From: Colwellia polaris
Lineage (GTDB): Bacteria; Pseudomonadota; Gammaproteobacteria; Enterobacterales; Alteromonadaceae
Length of the DNA: 64,000 nt
Direction of reading: 5' to 3'
Assembly (NCBI RefSeq): GCF_002104515.1
Contig: NZ_NBOE01000004.1
Span: 186,001-250,000, forward strand
Part shown: positions 18,651-26,973 of the stretch, piece after piece
Numbering within the stretch: position 1 is the first letter of the stretch
Layout of the letters: each line of letters opens with the position of its first letter
Notes under the pieces: model-generated
What the model was told of the DNA's origin: nothing
What the model saw: the letters and a program-made list of their open reading frames with translations, nothing else
Database searches by the model: none
Made by a program: the position numbers and the translations under genes

Positions 18651-19364
18651 TTAGTTTAAAGCGGTTTTTTGTATGTCGAATAACTCGTTAATACTGTTTT
18701 TAGCTAATGCTAACATTGCTTGCATTTCGTCGAAGCTAAAAGGCTCTTCTTCTGCTGTACCTTGCACTTCAATTAACTTACCTGTTTCAGTCATTACCAC
18801 ATTCATGTCGGTATCGGCTGAAGAGTCTTCAACGTAATCTAAGTCAGAAACCGCTTCACCTTGGTAGATGCCAACAGAAACAGCAGCAATCATGTGTTTA
18901 AGTGGGTTACTATTAATAATACCTTTTGCGCGCATATGGTTTAAAGCATCAACTAAAGCAACACAAGCGCCAGTAATTGAAGCGGTGCGAGTACCACCGT
19001 CAGCCTGAATTACATCGCAATCAACAGTAATGGTGTTTTCACCTAAAGCGACTAAATCAACTGCTGCGCGCAAAGAGCGAGCAATTAAACGAGATATTTC
19101 TAATGTTCTACCACTTTGCTTGCCATTGGCCGCTTCACGACGCATACGCGTGTGAGTAGAGCGAGGTAACATGCCATATTCAGCTGTGATCCAGCCTTTA
19201 CCTTGGCCTTTAAGAAAACGTGGAACACCCGTTTCAACCGTTGCGGTACAAATAACTTTGGTGTCACCAAACTCAATAAGTACTGAGCCTTCTGCATGAG
19301 CTGTAAATTGACGAGTAATAGTTACAGGACGAATTTGCCCTAAAGTTCTGCCGCTTGGACGCAT
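18651..19364 (-). CDS. rph: Ribonuclease PH
   Basis: Phosphorolytic 3'-5' exoribonuclease that trims tRNA precursors (237 aa). The start [14 protein letters not shown] at 19364 is the family start and has AGGAAA just upstream; the frame is open 21 codons further but that part is not conserved. Key segments include [41 protein letters not shown] and [19 protein letters not shown]. It leads the rph-pyrE operon. Confidence 0.97.
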   Translation of the reverse strand: MRPSGRTLGQIRPVTITRQFTAHAEGSVLIEFGDTKVICTATVETGVPRFLKGQGKGWITAEYGMLPRSTHTRMRREAANGKQSGRTLEISRLIARSLRAAVDLVALGENTITVDCDVIQADGGTRTASITGACVALVDALNHMRAKGIINSNPLKHMIAAVSVGIYQGEAVSDLDYVEDSSADTDMNVVMTETGKLIEVQGTAEEEPFSFDEMQAMLALAKNSINELFDIQKTALN

Positions 19365-19530
19365 GTTACATTTCCTATCGTAGTATAATTGCTGCGCATT
19401 ATAATCGTTCGACTGGCAATTTGACATAATGACCTAACAAGTATTTTGAAATATAGTTAATTAAACTAAGGTCATACTATTAAGCGTTTGTTGTTATTAC
19501 CCTTAAATGTTATCGAAATTGAGAGTGTGT

Positions 19531-20076
19531 ATGAAATTTCAGTTGTTTATTATCTTATTTTTAACCAGTGTATTTATGGCTAAATTAGCCAATGCGCAAC
19601 AACCAGCGAGCCAAGTTACTAGCTTGTCAAATAACTTACCTTTGTACAGCAAAGTTTATGACGACAAGCGCGATCCCTTTAAAGACGCGCAAGCAGCTAT
19701 AATGTTAGCTCAGCAAACCCAACGAAATGTATTAATTGAAATTGGCGGTAATTGGTGTACATGGTGTCATAAAATGGATGCGTTTTTAGAAAAAAATCCT
19801 AATATTTATCAAGCCTTACATAACAACTACGTATTGTTGAAAATTAACGTCAGTGACACTAATGAAAACGAAGCCTTCATGAAATCATTGCCGCCAGTGC
19901 AAGGTTACCCTCATATGTATGTATCAACTAATACAGGCCAAATGTTACTGTCAAAAGATACTGCCGAGCTACTTGATGACCTAGAATATTCTGCTGAATA
20001 TTGGTTGAGTTTTCTAGATAAGTGGCAGGTTAAAAATAATAAGGACAACGTACATGAAACCAATACAAACGGCTAA
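19531..20076 (+). CDS. Exported thioredoxin-like protein with CxxC
   Basis: About 181 aa from the ATG at 19531, which gives the clean signal peptide MKFQLFIILFLTSVFMAKLANA; an upstream in-frame ATG at 19507 would add eight residues. The domain has the thioredoxin-7/DUF255-like pattern IEIGGNWCTWCHKMDAFL with a WCxxC pair, and a cis-Pro region VQGYPHMYV. It is the first of three coupled genes: the next starts inside its last 23 bases. It may keep thiols reduced or help assemble the redox partner proteins; that role is inferred. Confidence 0.8.
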   Translation: MKFQLFIILFLTSVFMAKLANAQQPASQVTSLSNNLPLYSKVYDDKRDPFKDAQAAIMLAQQTQRNVLIEIGGNWCTWCHKMDAFLEKNPNIYQALHNNYVLLKINVSDTNENEAFMKSLPPVQGYPHMYVSTNTGQMLLSKDTAELLDDLEYSAEYWLSFLDKWQVKNNKDNVHETNTNG

Positions 20077-20836
20077 AGTTCAGGTGAGAAAGAAACTAAC
20101 GAGTAAAGCGCTTTCGCAAATCACCTCATTTTTTGACGAAAGCTTTAGCACGCCAATATGGTTACAAAAAAAAGTGTCACGCCGTAGTGCTTTAAAATCT
20201 GCTGCGGGTGCTACTATGATTGCCGCCACGCCATTAAGTGCTTGGTCAGCAATGGCTAATGAGCAACTAACGAAAGTATTGCAAACCGATCCTTGGTTAA
20301 CGCTCAACGCCGTACTTGCACACTTGTTGCCTGAGTCGCCAACCGGTCCAAGCGCCAAAGAAATTCAAGCAACGCAGTATTTATACAATGTTGTTTATCA
20401 ACAACCCACCGATAACGCCGAAATTGAATTTATTTACAAAGGTGTAGGTTGGTTAAACGGTTTTAGTCAAAGCCAATTGAAAAAAAACTTTGTTATGCTG
20501 ACACTGCAAGAAAAAGAAACAATATTGCGAGCAATAAGTAAGTCGCGTGCAGGAGAGAATTGGTTAAGCAACTTAGTGGGCTATATTTTCGAAGCCATGC
20601 TGTCACCGCCAAGTTACGGCGGCAATCCTGATGGTATAGGCTGGCAATGGTTAGAACACCAAGCCGGTTTCCCTTTACCGCCTATGGGTAAACGATATTA
20701 CGAATTGCCGGGGCAGCAAGCTATTTTCAGCAGCAATACTAAGTCGACAAGTAAAACCGCACCTGTAAATAAAGCCACTACAGTGGTAAGTCATCAACAT
20801 TATATTCGTTCGCAAATAGGAACTAAAAAAGCATGA
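20054..20836 (+). CDS. Gluconate 2-dehydrogenase subunit 3 family protein
   Basis: A 260-aa protein with a twin-arginine signal at residues 42-67 (SRRSALKSAAGATMIAATPLSAW). The body resembles the small (gamma) subunit of membrane FAD sugar dehydrogenases: LNAVLAHLLPESPTGPSAKEI near the start and FEAMLSPPSYGGNPDGIGWQWL near the end. Such subunits travel through Tat bound to a cofactor-loaded GMC subunit. The GMC gene follows with an ATGA overlap. No cytochrome subunit gene is adjacent. Confidence 0.85.
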   Translation: MKPIQTAKVQVRKKLTSKALSQITSFFDESFSTPIWLQKKVSRRSALKSAAGATMIAATPLSAWSAMANEQLTKVLQTDPWLTLNAVLAHLLPESPTGPSAKEIQATQYLYNVVYQQPTDNAEIEFIYKGVGWLNGFSQSQLKKNFVMLTLQEKETILRAISKSRAGENWLSNLVGYIFEAMLSPPSYGGNPDGIGWQWLEHQAGFPLPPMGKRYYELPGQQAIFSSNTKSTSKTAPVNKATTVVSHQHYIRSQIGTKKA

Positions 20837-22557
20837 AATATGATATTTGTATCGTAGGCAGTGGTGCAGGCGCATCACCCGTGGCTTATACCTTAGCAAA
20901 TGCAGGCGCCAAGGTTTTAGTACTAGAAAAAGGCGCTTGGTTAACCGAAAAAGAATTTTACAAAGACGAATTAGCCATTAGCTTACGCGATGTATACAAC
21001 CCTAAGCTTGAAGACGAACAGCACGTTATTGAAGAAGAATACGAAAACGAAGCTGGCGAAAGCTTTTGGCAAGGCGAGGCAACAAGTGAGTCAGGTTGGA
21101 GCTTTTGGAATGGCACTGTAGTTGGTGGCTCATCAAACTTTATGAGTGGCTATTTTCATCGTTTAAAGCCAGTAGATTTTCGCTTAAAATCTGAATTTGG
21201 CGCAATTGACGGAGCAAATGTCGAAGATTGGCCGTTAAGTTACGAAGAGCTAGAGCCTTATTATGCACAAGTAGAAAAAGTGGTAGGTGTTTCAGGTCGA
21301 GTTACAAAGCATCCGCATCAAGAGCCTCGTTCAACAGATTTTCCTTACCCTCCGGTTGCTGAACACGCTATATCTTCTTGGATAGATGAAAGTGCAGAAA
21401 ATATCGGGTATCACGCCGTACCTGTGCCAAGAGCAATATTGTCGCAACCGGCAATGGGCAGAAATAGTTGCGAATATTCAGGATATTGCAGTAGTTATGG
21501 CTGTTCGTCAGGCGCAAAGGGTAGTGGCAGAGCCGCTCTGCTAAACCACGCAGTAGCTACCGGAAATTGCACCATTACACCCCATGCAAAAGTTTACAAC
21601 ATTGCCACAGATAGCCAAGGTGAAATATCTGGTGTGCATTACTATGACAAAGCTGGACGTAAAAAAGTGGTTCAAGCCAAGTATTACGTTGTGGCTTGCC
21701 AAGCGGTTGAAACATCTCGTTTATTATTAGCATCAAAAGGCGAAAAATTTCCAAACGGATTAGCTAATAATTCAGGCAATGTGGGTAAAAATTTAATCTT
21801 TAGTGGTGGTGGCACTGGTCGAGGAGATTTTTTCTATAAAGATTTAACGGCCGAGAAAAAAGCACAATTAACCCAAGTAGGGCCATTTATAAACCGTGCT
21901 TTGCAAGACTGGTATCAAATTGACGATAAAGCCTTTACTGGTGTTAATCGCAACGGCAAAGCCAAAGGCGGCACGATAGACTTTTTGTTTTATCAAAACC
22001 CGATTTCACGTGCGCAAAGTACAAAATGGCAATACGATGAAAACCAAGGTAGCGAACAGTTAATTTGGGGTGAAGAGCTTAAACAAAGCATGAAAACTGA
22101 ATTTACTACCTATAAAACATTACGCTTTGAAGTATTTAACGATTGGCTACCCAACGATAATTGTTTTGTTGATTTAGATGAAGAAGTTACCGACAAGTGG
22201 GGTGACCAAGTGGCTAAAATACGTATTGGCGCGCACAACCATGATTTAGATGTAGGTGAATACTTAGCTGAAAAAGCAGAAAAACTGTTAAGCGAAATGG
22301 GCGCAAGCAACATAAGATCTTCAATTAGCAGCTCGCCAGCATCAAATTTAATGGCTGGCGGTTGTCGTTTTGGCGATAACCCTAAAACCTCAGTACTGAA
22401 TAAAAATTGTCAAACCCATGAAGTTGATAACTTATTTGTTACCGATGCGTCATTTATGCCAACCGGTGGCAGTGTACCTTATACATTTACCATCTATGCA
22501 AATGCATTTCGAGTGGCAGAACATATTCAAGCACGTTGGCAACAAGCAAACGCTTAA
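20833..22557 (+). CDS. GMC family FAD-dependent oxidoreductase
   Basis: A 574-aa flavoprotein that should oxidise a sugar or alcohol. The N-terminal dinucleotide fold is CIVGSGAGASPVAYTLANAGAKVLVLEKG, and the GMC C-terminus is present as FVTDASFMPTGGSVPYTFTIYANAFRVAEHI. It has no signal of its own, consistent with export in complex with its Tat-targeted partner. A cluster of cysteines (CEYSGYCSSYGCSSG) resembles the Cys-rich loop of dehydrogenase large subunits that bind a 3Fe-4S cluster. Substrate unknown. Confidence 0.87.
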   Translation: MKYDICIVGSGAGASPVAYTLANAGAKVLVLEKGAWLTEKEFYKDELAISLRDVYNPKLEDEQHVIEEEYENEAGESFWQGEATSESGWSFWNGTVVGGSSNFMSGYFHRLKPVDFRLKSEFGAIDGANVEDWPLSYEELEPYYAQVEKVVGVSGRVTKHPHQEPRSTDFPYPPVAEHAISSWIDESAENIGYHAVPVPRAILSQPAMGRNSCEYSGYCSSYGCSSGAKGSGRAALLNHAVATGNCTITPHAKVYNIATDSQGEISGVHYYDKAGRKKVVQAKYYVVACQAVETSRLLLASKGEKFPNGLANNSGNVGKNLIFSGGGTGRGDFFYKDLTAEKKAQLTQVGPFINRALQDWYQIDDKAFTGVNRNGKAKGGTIDFLFYQNPISRAQSTKWQYDENQGSEQLIWGEELKQSMKTEFTTYKTLRFEVFNDWLPNDNCFVDLDEEVTDKWGDQVAKIRIGAHNHDLDVGEYLAEKAEKLLSEMGASNIRSSISSSPASNLMAGGCRFGDNPKTSVLNKNCQTHEVDNLFVTDASFMPTGGSVPYTFTIYANAFRVAEHIQARWQQANA

Positions 22558-22568
22558 TATCGTATATA

Positions 22569-22594
22569 GCGAGATTATCACTGCATAATCTCGC
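22569..22594 (+). terminator. Hairpin after the GMC operon
   Basis: A perfect 10-bp stem (22569-22578 with 22585-22594) with a 6-nt loop lies 11 bp after the oxidoreductase stop codon. The following T tract is short, so termination is likely but not certain. Confidence 0.65.
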
Positions 22595-22679
22595 CGTTTA
22601 CACGCTATTAGTGTAGATACCAAGTATCAGCTAGGGCATAATTCATCACAATATTAATTTTAACTCTTTAGGTAATTCT

Positions 22680-23543
22680 ATGATCCACAGCATGACAGCA
22701 TTTGCGCGCTATGAAGTAAAAGGCGAGTGGGGCAATGCGGTTTGGGAAATTCGCTCTGTAAATCAACGTTTTCTCGAAACTTACTTTCGTTTGCCTGAGC
22801 AATTTAGAAGCATAGAGCCAGTATTGCGCGAGCGCTTTCGTAAGCAACTTAATCGCGGAAAAGTTGAATGTAATTTACGTTTCAATGCTAACCCAGGTGA
22901 AAAAAGCAATTTATCGATGAATACAGCGCTTGCAGAGAATTTACTTAAGCATGCAAACTGGATCAATGAACAAACGCTAAATAGCCAAATTAACCCACTA
23001 GAAATCATGCGCTGGCCTGGTGTTATGGAAGCCGAAGAGTCAGACATGAATGCCATTCAAGCTGAAATTCTTGCCGGTTTCGACCAAGCATTAAAAGACT
23101 TTATAGTTGCCCGCGCTGATGAAGGCGGCAATATGAAAGCGCTAATCGAACAGCGTTTAGACGGCATAATTGAACAAGCCGAAATTGTTAAAGGCCACAT
23201 GCCTGAAATTATTCAATGGCAACGTAAACGCATTACCGACAAGTTTGCTGATGCAAACATCGAACTAGAATCATCACGCGTTGAGCAAGAACTGGTATTA
23301 CTTGCGCAAAAAATGGATGTCGACGAAGAAATTGACCGTCTATTTAGCCACGTCAAAGAAACTCGCAGCATTTTGAAAAAGGGCGGAGCACAGGGTCGTC
23401 GCTTAGACTTTATGATGCAAGAATTTAATCGCGAAGCGAATACCTTGGGCTCTAAATCTATCAATGCTGATATTACTAATTCAGCGGTAGAGTTAAAGGT
23501 TTTAATTGAACAGATGAGAGAGCAGATCCAGAATATTGAATAG
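22680..23543 (+). CDS. yicC: YicC family endoribonuclease
   Basis: A 287-aa protein with the conserved N-terminus MIHSMTAFARYE and the C-terminal block RLDFMMQEFNREANTLGSKSINADITNSAVELKVLIEQMREQIQNIE. YicC and its Bacillus homologue have been described as endoribonucleases acting on small RNA and other transcripts. In many gammaproteobacteria it lies directly opposite rph; here a three-gene redox operon sits between them. Confidence 0.95.
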   Translation: MIHSMTAFARYEVKGEWGNAVWEIRSVNQRFLETYFRLPEQFRSIEPVLRERFRKQLNRGKVECNLRFNANPGEKSNLSMNTALAENLLKHANWINEQTLNSQINPLEIMRWPGVMEAEESDMNAIQAEILAGFDQALKDFIVARADEGGNMKALIEQRLDGIIEQAEIVKGHMPEIIQWQRKRITDKFADANIELESSRVEQELVLLAQKMDVDEEIDRLFSHVKETRSILKKGGAQGRRLDFMMQEFNREANTLGSKSINADITNSAVELKVLIEQMREQIQNIE

Positions 23544-23594
23544 TGTTTTTACTTTATATACTCATAAAAATTGTAAAATTTAGTATTTTGTTCA

Positions 23595-23641
23595 GGGGGT
23601 TACTGTTTCGGGAAGAGCATGTTCCTGTAGAGTAATCCCCC
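23595..23641. other. Two-tier stem-loop at the edge of the accessory region
   Basis: An outer 10-bp stem (23595-23604 with 23631-23640, one G-U pair as RNA) encloses short internal loops and a second 6-bp stem (23609-23614 with 23622-23627) topped by a 7-nt loop. It lies 51 bp after yicC and 113 bp before the end of the next gene. It could be a terminator for either strand, a structured RNA, or the trace of an insertion boundary; no T run follows. Confidence 0.5.
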
Positions 23642-23753
23642 ATTTTCAATGGCGATCTGTAGTAGATTAACAGTGAAATAGTCCATAAACACAAAAAGTA
23701 GAACCTTTGCCTTTCACGTGATTAAATTGTTTTATATTCTATTCTTCCCATTC

Positions 23754-25571
23754 TTATTTACACAAATAGGCGCCAACACGTTCTTTATTCCAAGTATTAA
23801 ATTTATTGCCCATTTTCCCTAAAAAGCCATGATACCAAGTGCCGTTTTTATGGTAGATGACGTGATCACTCCCACCAGTACACTCTACTCTAAATGATGG
23901 AACATTGCTGACTCGCCCGTTACTCACAATTCTTTTTATCTCACGCTTGTTGGTAGGCGATTTACTCGTCGAATTTGAGGTATTCGATGAGCTAGCTGTA
24001 GAGGTACTTGATGATGACCTGCTTGGCGCATCACTATAGCTATTTGTTCCAATTTGAGAAGGCTCTGGATAAATTAATGTGGCATATTTAAACTCAGAGC
24101 GTGACCAATGAGTTCGAGAGACAATTTTATTAAAATCACTTTGTGAGTTCATAACCTGAGTGAATTTTTCTATTCGGTTAATAGCAGTTTGAGGTAATTT
24201 GCAACTATAAACATCGTAATGATTAATTGCTTCAGACGCGCCTCTCATTGCTTGAAAGAAAGAGGCACTATCTCGGCTTGAGGTTGCATAGTTATATTCA
24301 CAAATGCCACTAAATGAAGTGCGGAATGATTGCCCACCAGCAGAAAGTCTTAAGCTAAATGTATTTTCTGATGAATATGCACTGATGTTATAGGGCAAAT
24401 GTTTAACGACATATTGATATATAAGGCGATTTCGAAATTTTTCTATGTCGAGGTTTAAGTTGAGTTTTGGTAGTTGAAGTATTTTCTTATAATAAGCCTG
24501 GCTATCACAACGCTGTTGGCATTTTGCTAGCACGGTGTTAAAGAATTTAGGTAAGTCACTTTCAAAGCTAACGGCATAATCAAAGTATTTTTCAACAATT
24601 TCATGATAGGGAAAATGTTTCAACACATAATTATATTCAATCGATTCGAAAAAGTTTCTCGCTTTACTACCAAATCCGTTTGTTTTCACTAGGTTTCTAT
24701 AGGTGCTAGGTTTATCACAGTTTGAACAAGTACTTAACACGCTATCGATAAAATAAGGAATTTCACTGACATTAGTTACTAGTAATTTTTGATAGCGATT
24801 TGATAGTGATTTATTCACCCAACCTGCACTAATACTAGGCTTGAAGATGTATTTGTATTCAATTGATGTTCGGGGTAAGCCAGCAACAATATTTTTACCA
24901 TAACCAGGTAACTTGTGAAATTTAGATATATATTCGCGGCGATCACACAAGGTACACATCGACAGTACTTTATCGAAAAAAACAGGTAGGGATGAAATAT
25001 TATTTACTCTATTTTTATAGTAAGTTTTAGCGATAAGTGTTCCAAATACTTCATTTTCAGTATTGTCTTTTTGCATTGCTGATTTTATTAAAAACGTTGA
25101 TTTTCGATGATATTTAGGTGTTGATATGTACTTAAAAAAATTCGAACTTTTTAAATTTAATGAATACACCTTATCAAGTAGTCTTTTAGGAATACGTTCA
25201 ACCAATCCGTATTCATTTCTCTCAAAATGTAGTGCATGAAGGCTATTTTTTTCATTATTAGTTAACCGCTCATCGGTCAAAATCTCTTTGTCTTTTAATA
25301 CATACTCAATGAGGTAGTTAGACAATGCCATTTGTTTTTGAAGGTTTAGGTTTTTGGTGATTTCGTTGAAATATATGTCTTTGTCATTTCCAATGATGAG
25401 GTCAACACAAGACTCAACTTTATGTTGCTTTATACACAAGGTATGAGGAGAATTACTCTTTATTTTAGTTAACTTGGCTTTTACTTCAGCTAAATTAAGC
25501 TTTTTCGCGTAGGGGGCTGTTGGCGATAAAAGTAAGATCAAAGCCAAAATATAGACGTAATGTTTAAGCAT
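23754..25571 (-). CDS. Exported orphan protein with three CxxCD-type repeats
   Basis: A 605-aa protein I do not recognise. A signal peptide (residues 1-22, ending PYA) implies export. The middle holds a threefold repeat near residues 195-244, 270-323 and 339-395. Each has the pattern LPxFF-x-x-VLS-x-C-x2-C-D, then a Gly/Leu-rich turn and IEYxYVxKHLPY. The third repeat has one extra residue between its cysteines (CQQRCD). A Ser/Thr-rich linker at about 513-540 leads to a small C-terminal domain with one Cys near each end (564 and 604). The Cys pairs may bind metal or form disulfides. It is the last gene of a four-gene minus-strand operon of exported proteins. Confidence 0.8.
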   Translation of the reverse strand: MLKHYVYILALILLLSPTAPYAKKLNLAEVKAKLTKIKSNSPHTLCIKQHKVESCVDLIIGNDKDIYFNEITKNLNLQKQMALSNYLIEYVLKDKEILTDERLTNNEKNSLHALHFERNEYGLVERIPKRLLDKVYSLNLKSSNFFKYISTPKYHRKSTFLIKSAMQKDNTENEVFGTLIAKTYYKNRVNNISSLPVFFDKVLSMCTLCDRREYISKFHKLPGYGKNIVAGLPRTSIEYKYIFKPSISAGWVNKSLSNRYQKLLVTNVSEIPYFIDSVLSTCSNCDKPSTYRNLVKTNGFGSKARNFFESIEYNYVLKHFPYHEIVEKYFDYAVSFESDLPKFFNTVLAKCQQRCDSQAYYKKILQLPKLNLNLDIEKFRNRLIYQYVVKHLPYNISAYSSENTFSLRLSAGGQSFRTSFSGICEYNYATSSRDSASFFQAMRGASEAINHYDVYSCKLPQTAINRIEKFTQVMNSQSDFNKIVSRTHWSRSEFKYATLIYPEPSQIGTNSYSDAPSRSSSSTSTASSSNTSNSTSKSPTNKREIKRIVSNGRVSNVPSFRVECTGGSDHVIYHKNGTWYHGFLGKMGNKFNTWNKERVGAYLCK

Positions 25572-25580
25572 TAAAAATTT

Positions 25581-26075
25581 CTACTCTTCAATAGCGTTTA
25601 AACGATAAGAGAAAAAAACACGCCGTGTCCAGTTGCAATGAATCACCTCATTCTCAACGGGGTCATCTAAGTTGCATTGTGTTTGATGAGCAAGGTATAA
25701 ATTTCCTTCTTCTTGATATAACCGTGTGCATGGTAACCAACTGAACTCTTCTTTAGACGTTACATTAACAGCAATACAAATAACTGGCTTTCCCTTGAGT
25801 TCTTGTTTGGTAGGTTCAAAATCTTGATAAGGAGAAGGACTGTCGTAATTGAAAGTTGCTTGTTTAATAAACCAAAGGCCACTAGTGAAATTTTCGTTAT
25901 CTAATTCTTGATAAAGCAGCGTACCATCTTCCATAAAATAAAAATGTTCTAAATTTGAGGTGAGGCGCTGGTTTACGATAAGGCGCTTTAAGTCATTCTT
26001 ATTATCTATTAGTGTTTTTGCTAATAAATGTGATGAAAATAACGACAGTGCTAAAAAGGAAAGTAATAATTTCAT
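25581..26075 (-). CDS. Small exported orphan protein
   Basis: A 164-aa protein with a signal peptide (MKLLLSFLALSLFSSHLLA). The mature part has aromatic residues and two Cys-containing segments (GKPVICIAVNV and HQTQCNLDDPVENEVIHCNWTRRVFFSY). No family was recognised. It ends 9 bp before the start of the 605-aa gene, so the two are surely co-transcribed. Confidence 0.75.
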   Translation of the reverse strand: MKLLLSFLALSLFSSHLLAKTLIDNKNDLKRLIVNQRLTSNLEHFYFMEDGTLLYQELDNENFTSGLWFIKQATFNYDSPSPYQDFEPTKQELKGKPVICIAVNVTSKEEFSWLPCTRLYQEEGNLYLAHQTQCNLDDPVENEVIHCNWTRRVFFSYRLNAIEE

Positions 26076-26160
26076 AGCATAATTTTTCTGAGGCTGAATT
26101 TAAGATAGAGAAAAGAGCTAGTTTGTTTACCAGCTCTCACTTAAGCTAATTTTACAAAAA

Positions 26161-26958
26161 TTAACCATTTCGTTCTTTTATAAAGTCATCCCAATTAAAT
26201 TTACAGTAACGGCCAAACTTCAAATAATCAGAGCTTTGTGGTTTGAATTGCTTATTACTCCATGCGTAGTCACAATACATATTAGCTAACAATACCAAAC
26301 TCTGAGTACTTTGAGGCTTATCAAAGTTCTCTAAATGTGCTGCTCTTAACTTGTCTATGTTCAAGTTTTTGCCTGCACGTTGGCCATAATATTTAGTGAC
26401 CGATGTGTTACCACCGCCCACCGCCCAACTTAACAAATCACTACCATCAGCATCTTTGGCAAAGAATACTTTATCTGTTAAATCATGAAAAAACTCATAG
26501 CTAATGCCGCTATACGCTGCTCTCATATAGGGCGTAATTTGGTTATAGTCAGCCTTGCTTGCCAACTTAGGCGTAGCTATTTTTAAAAACCTAAAGGTGC
26601 CAGGTTGATTACCTTGAGCTGCTGCATGAAAAGCAGTTTCTCCATCTTTATTCTTTAAACTAATTTTTGCGCCATTTTTTAGTAAGTATTCAATTGTTTT
26701 GTCTTGCCCTTTGAAAGCAGCCATCATTAAAGGTGTATTACCAATATCGTTTCTACTGTTGATAACATCATTACCTTTTTCTGCAACCAGCGCTTTTATG
26801 CCATTAACATCGCCTTTGGCCGCTAAACCATGAATACCATTGCCTGGCATAACACTTTTTAAGCCTGCTGTGGCGCTATTAAGTAATTCTGACGTGCTTT
26901 TGCAGCCAGTAGCCAACAAAGACAAGACTACCAATATTAAGAATTTATTCGTTTTCAT
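26161..26958 (-). CDS. Ankyrin-repeat lipoprotein
   Basis: A 265-aa protein with a lipobox (LLATGC, Cys at residue 19). Residues 40-150 contain ankyrin repeats, clearest in IGNTPLMMAAFKGQDKTIEYLLKNGA and DGETAFHAAAQGNQPGTFRFLK. The C-terminal third has two Cys in MYCDYAW and GRYCKFNW. Ankyrin repeats bind other proteins, and here the binding would take place on the periplasmic side of a membrane. It lies 15 bp downstream of the 504-aa lipoprotein gene in the same operon. Confidence 0.85.
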   Translation of the reverse strand: MKTNKFLILVVLSLLATGCKSTSELLNSATAGLKSVMPGNGIHGLAAKGDVNGIKALVAEKGNDVINSRNDIGNTPLMMAAFKGQDKTIEYLLKNGAKISLKNKDGETAFHAAAQGNQPGTFRFLKIATPKLASKADYNQITPYMRAAYSGISYEFFHDLTDKVFFAKDADGSDLLSWAVGGGNTSVTKYYGQRAGKNLNIDKLRAAHLENFDKPQSTQSLVLLANMYCDYAWSNKQFKPQSSDYLKFGRYCKFNWDDFIKERNG

Positions 26959-26973
26959 AAGGATACCCTCAAG

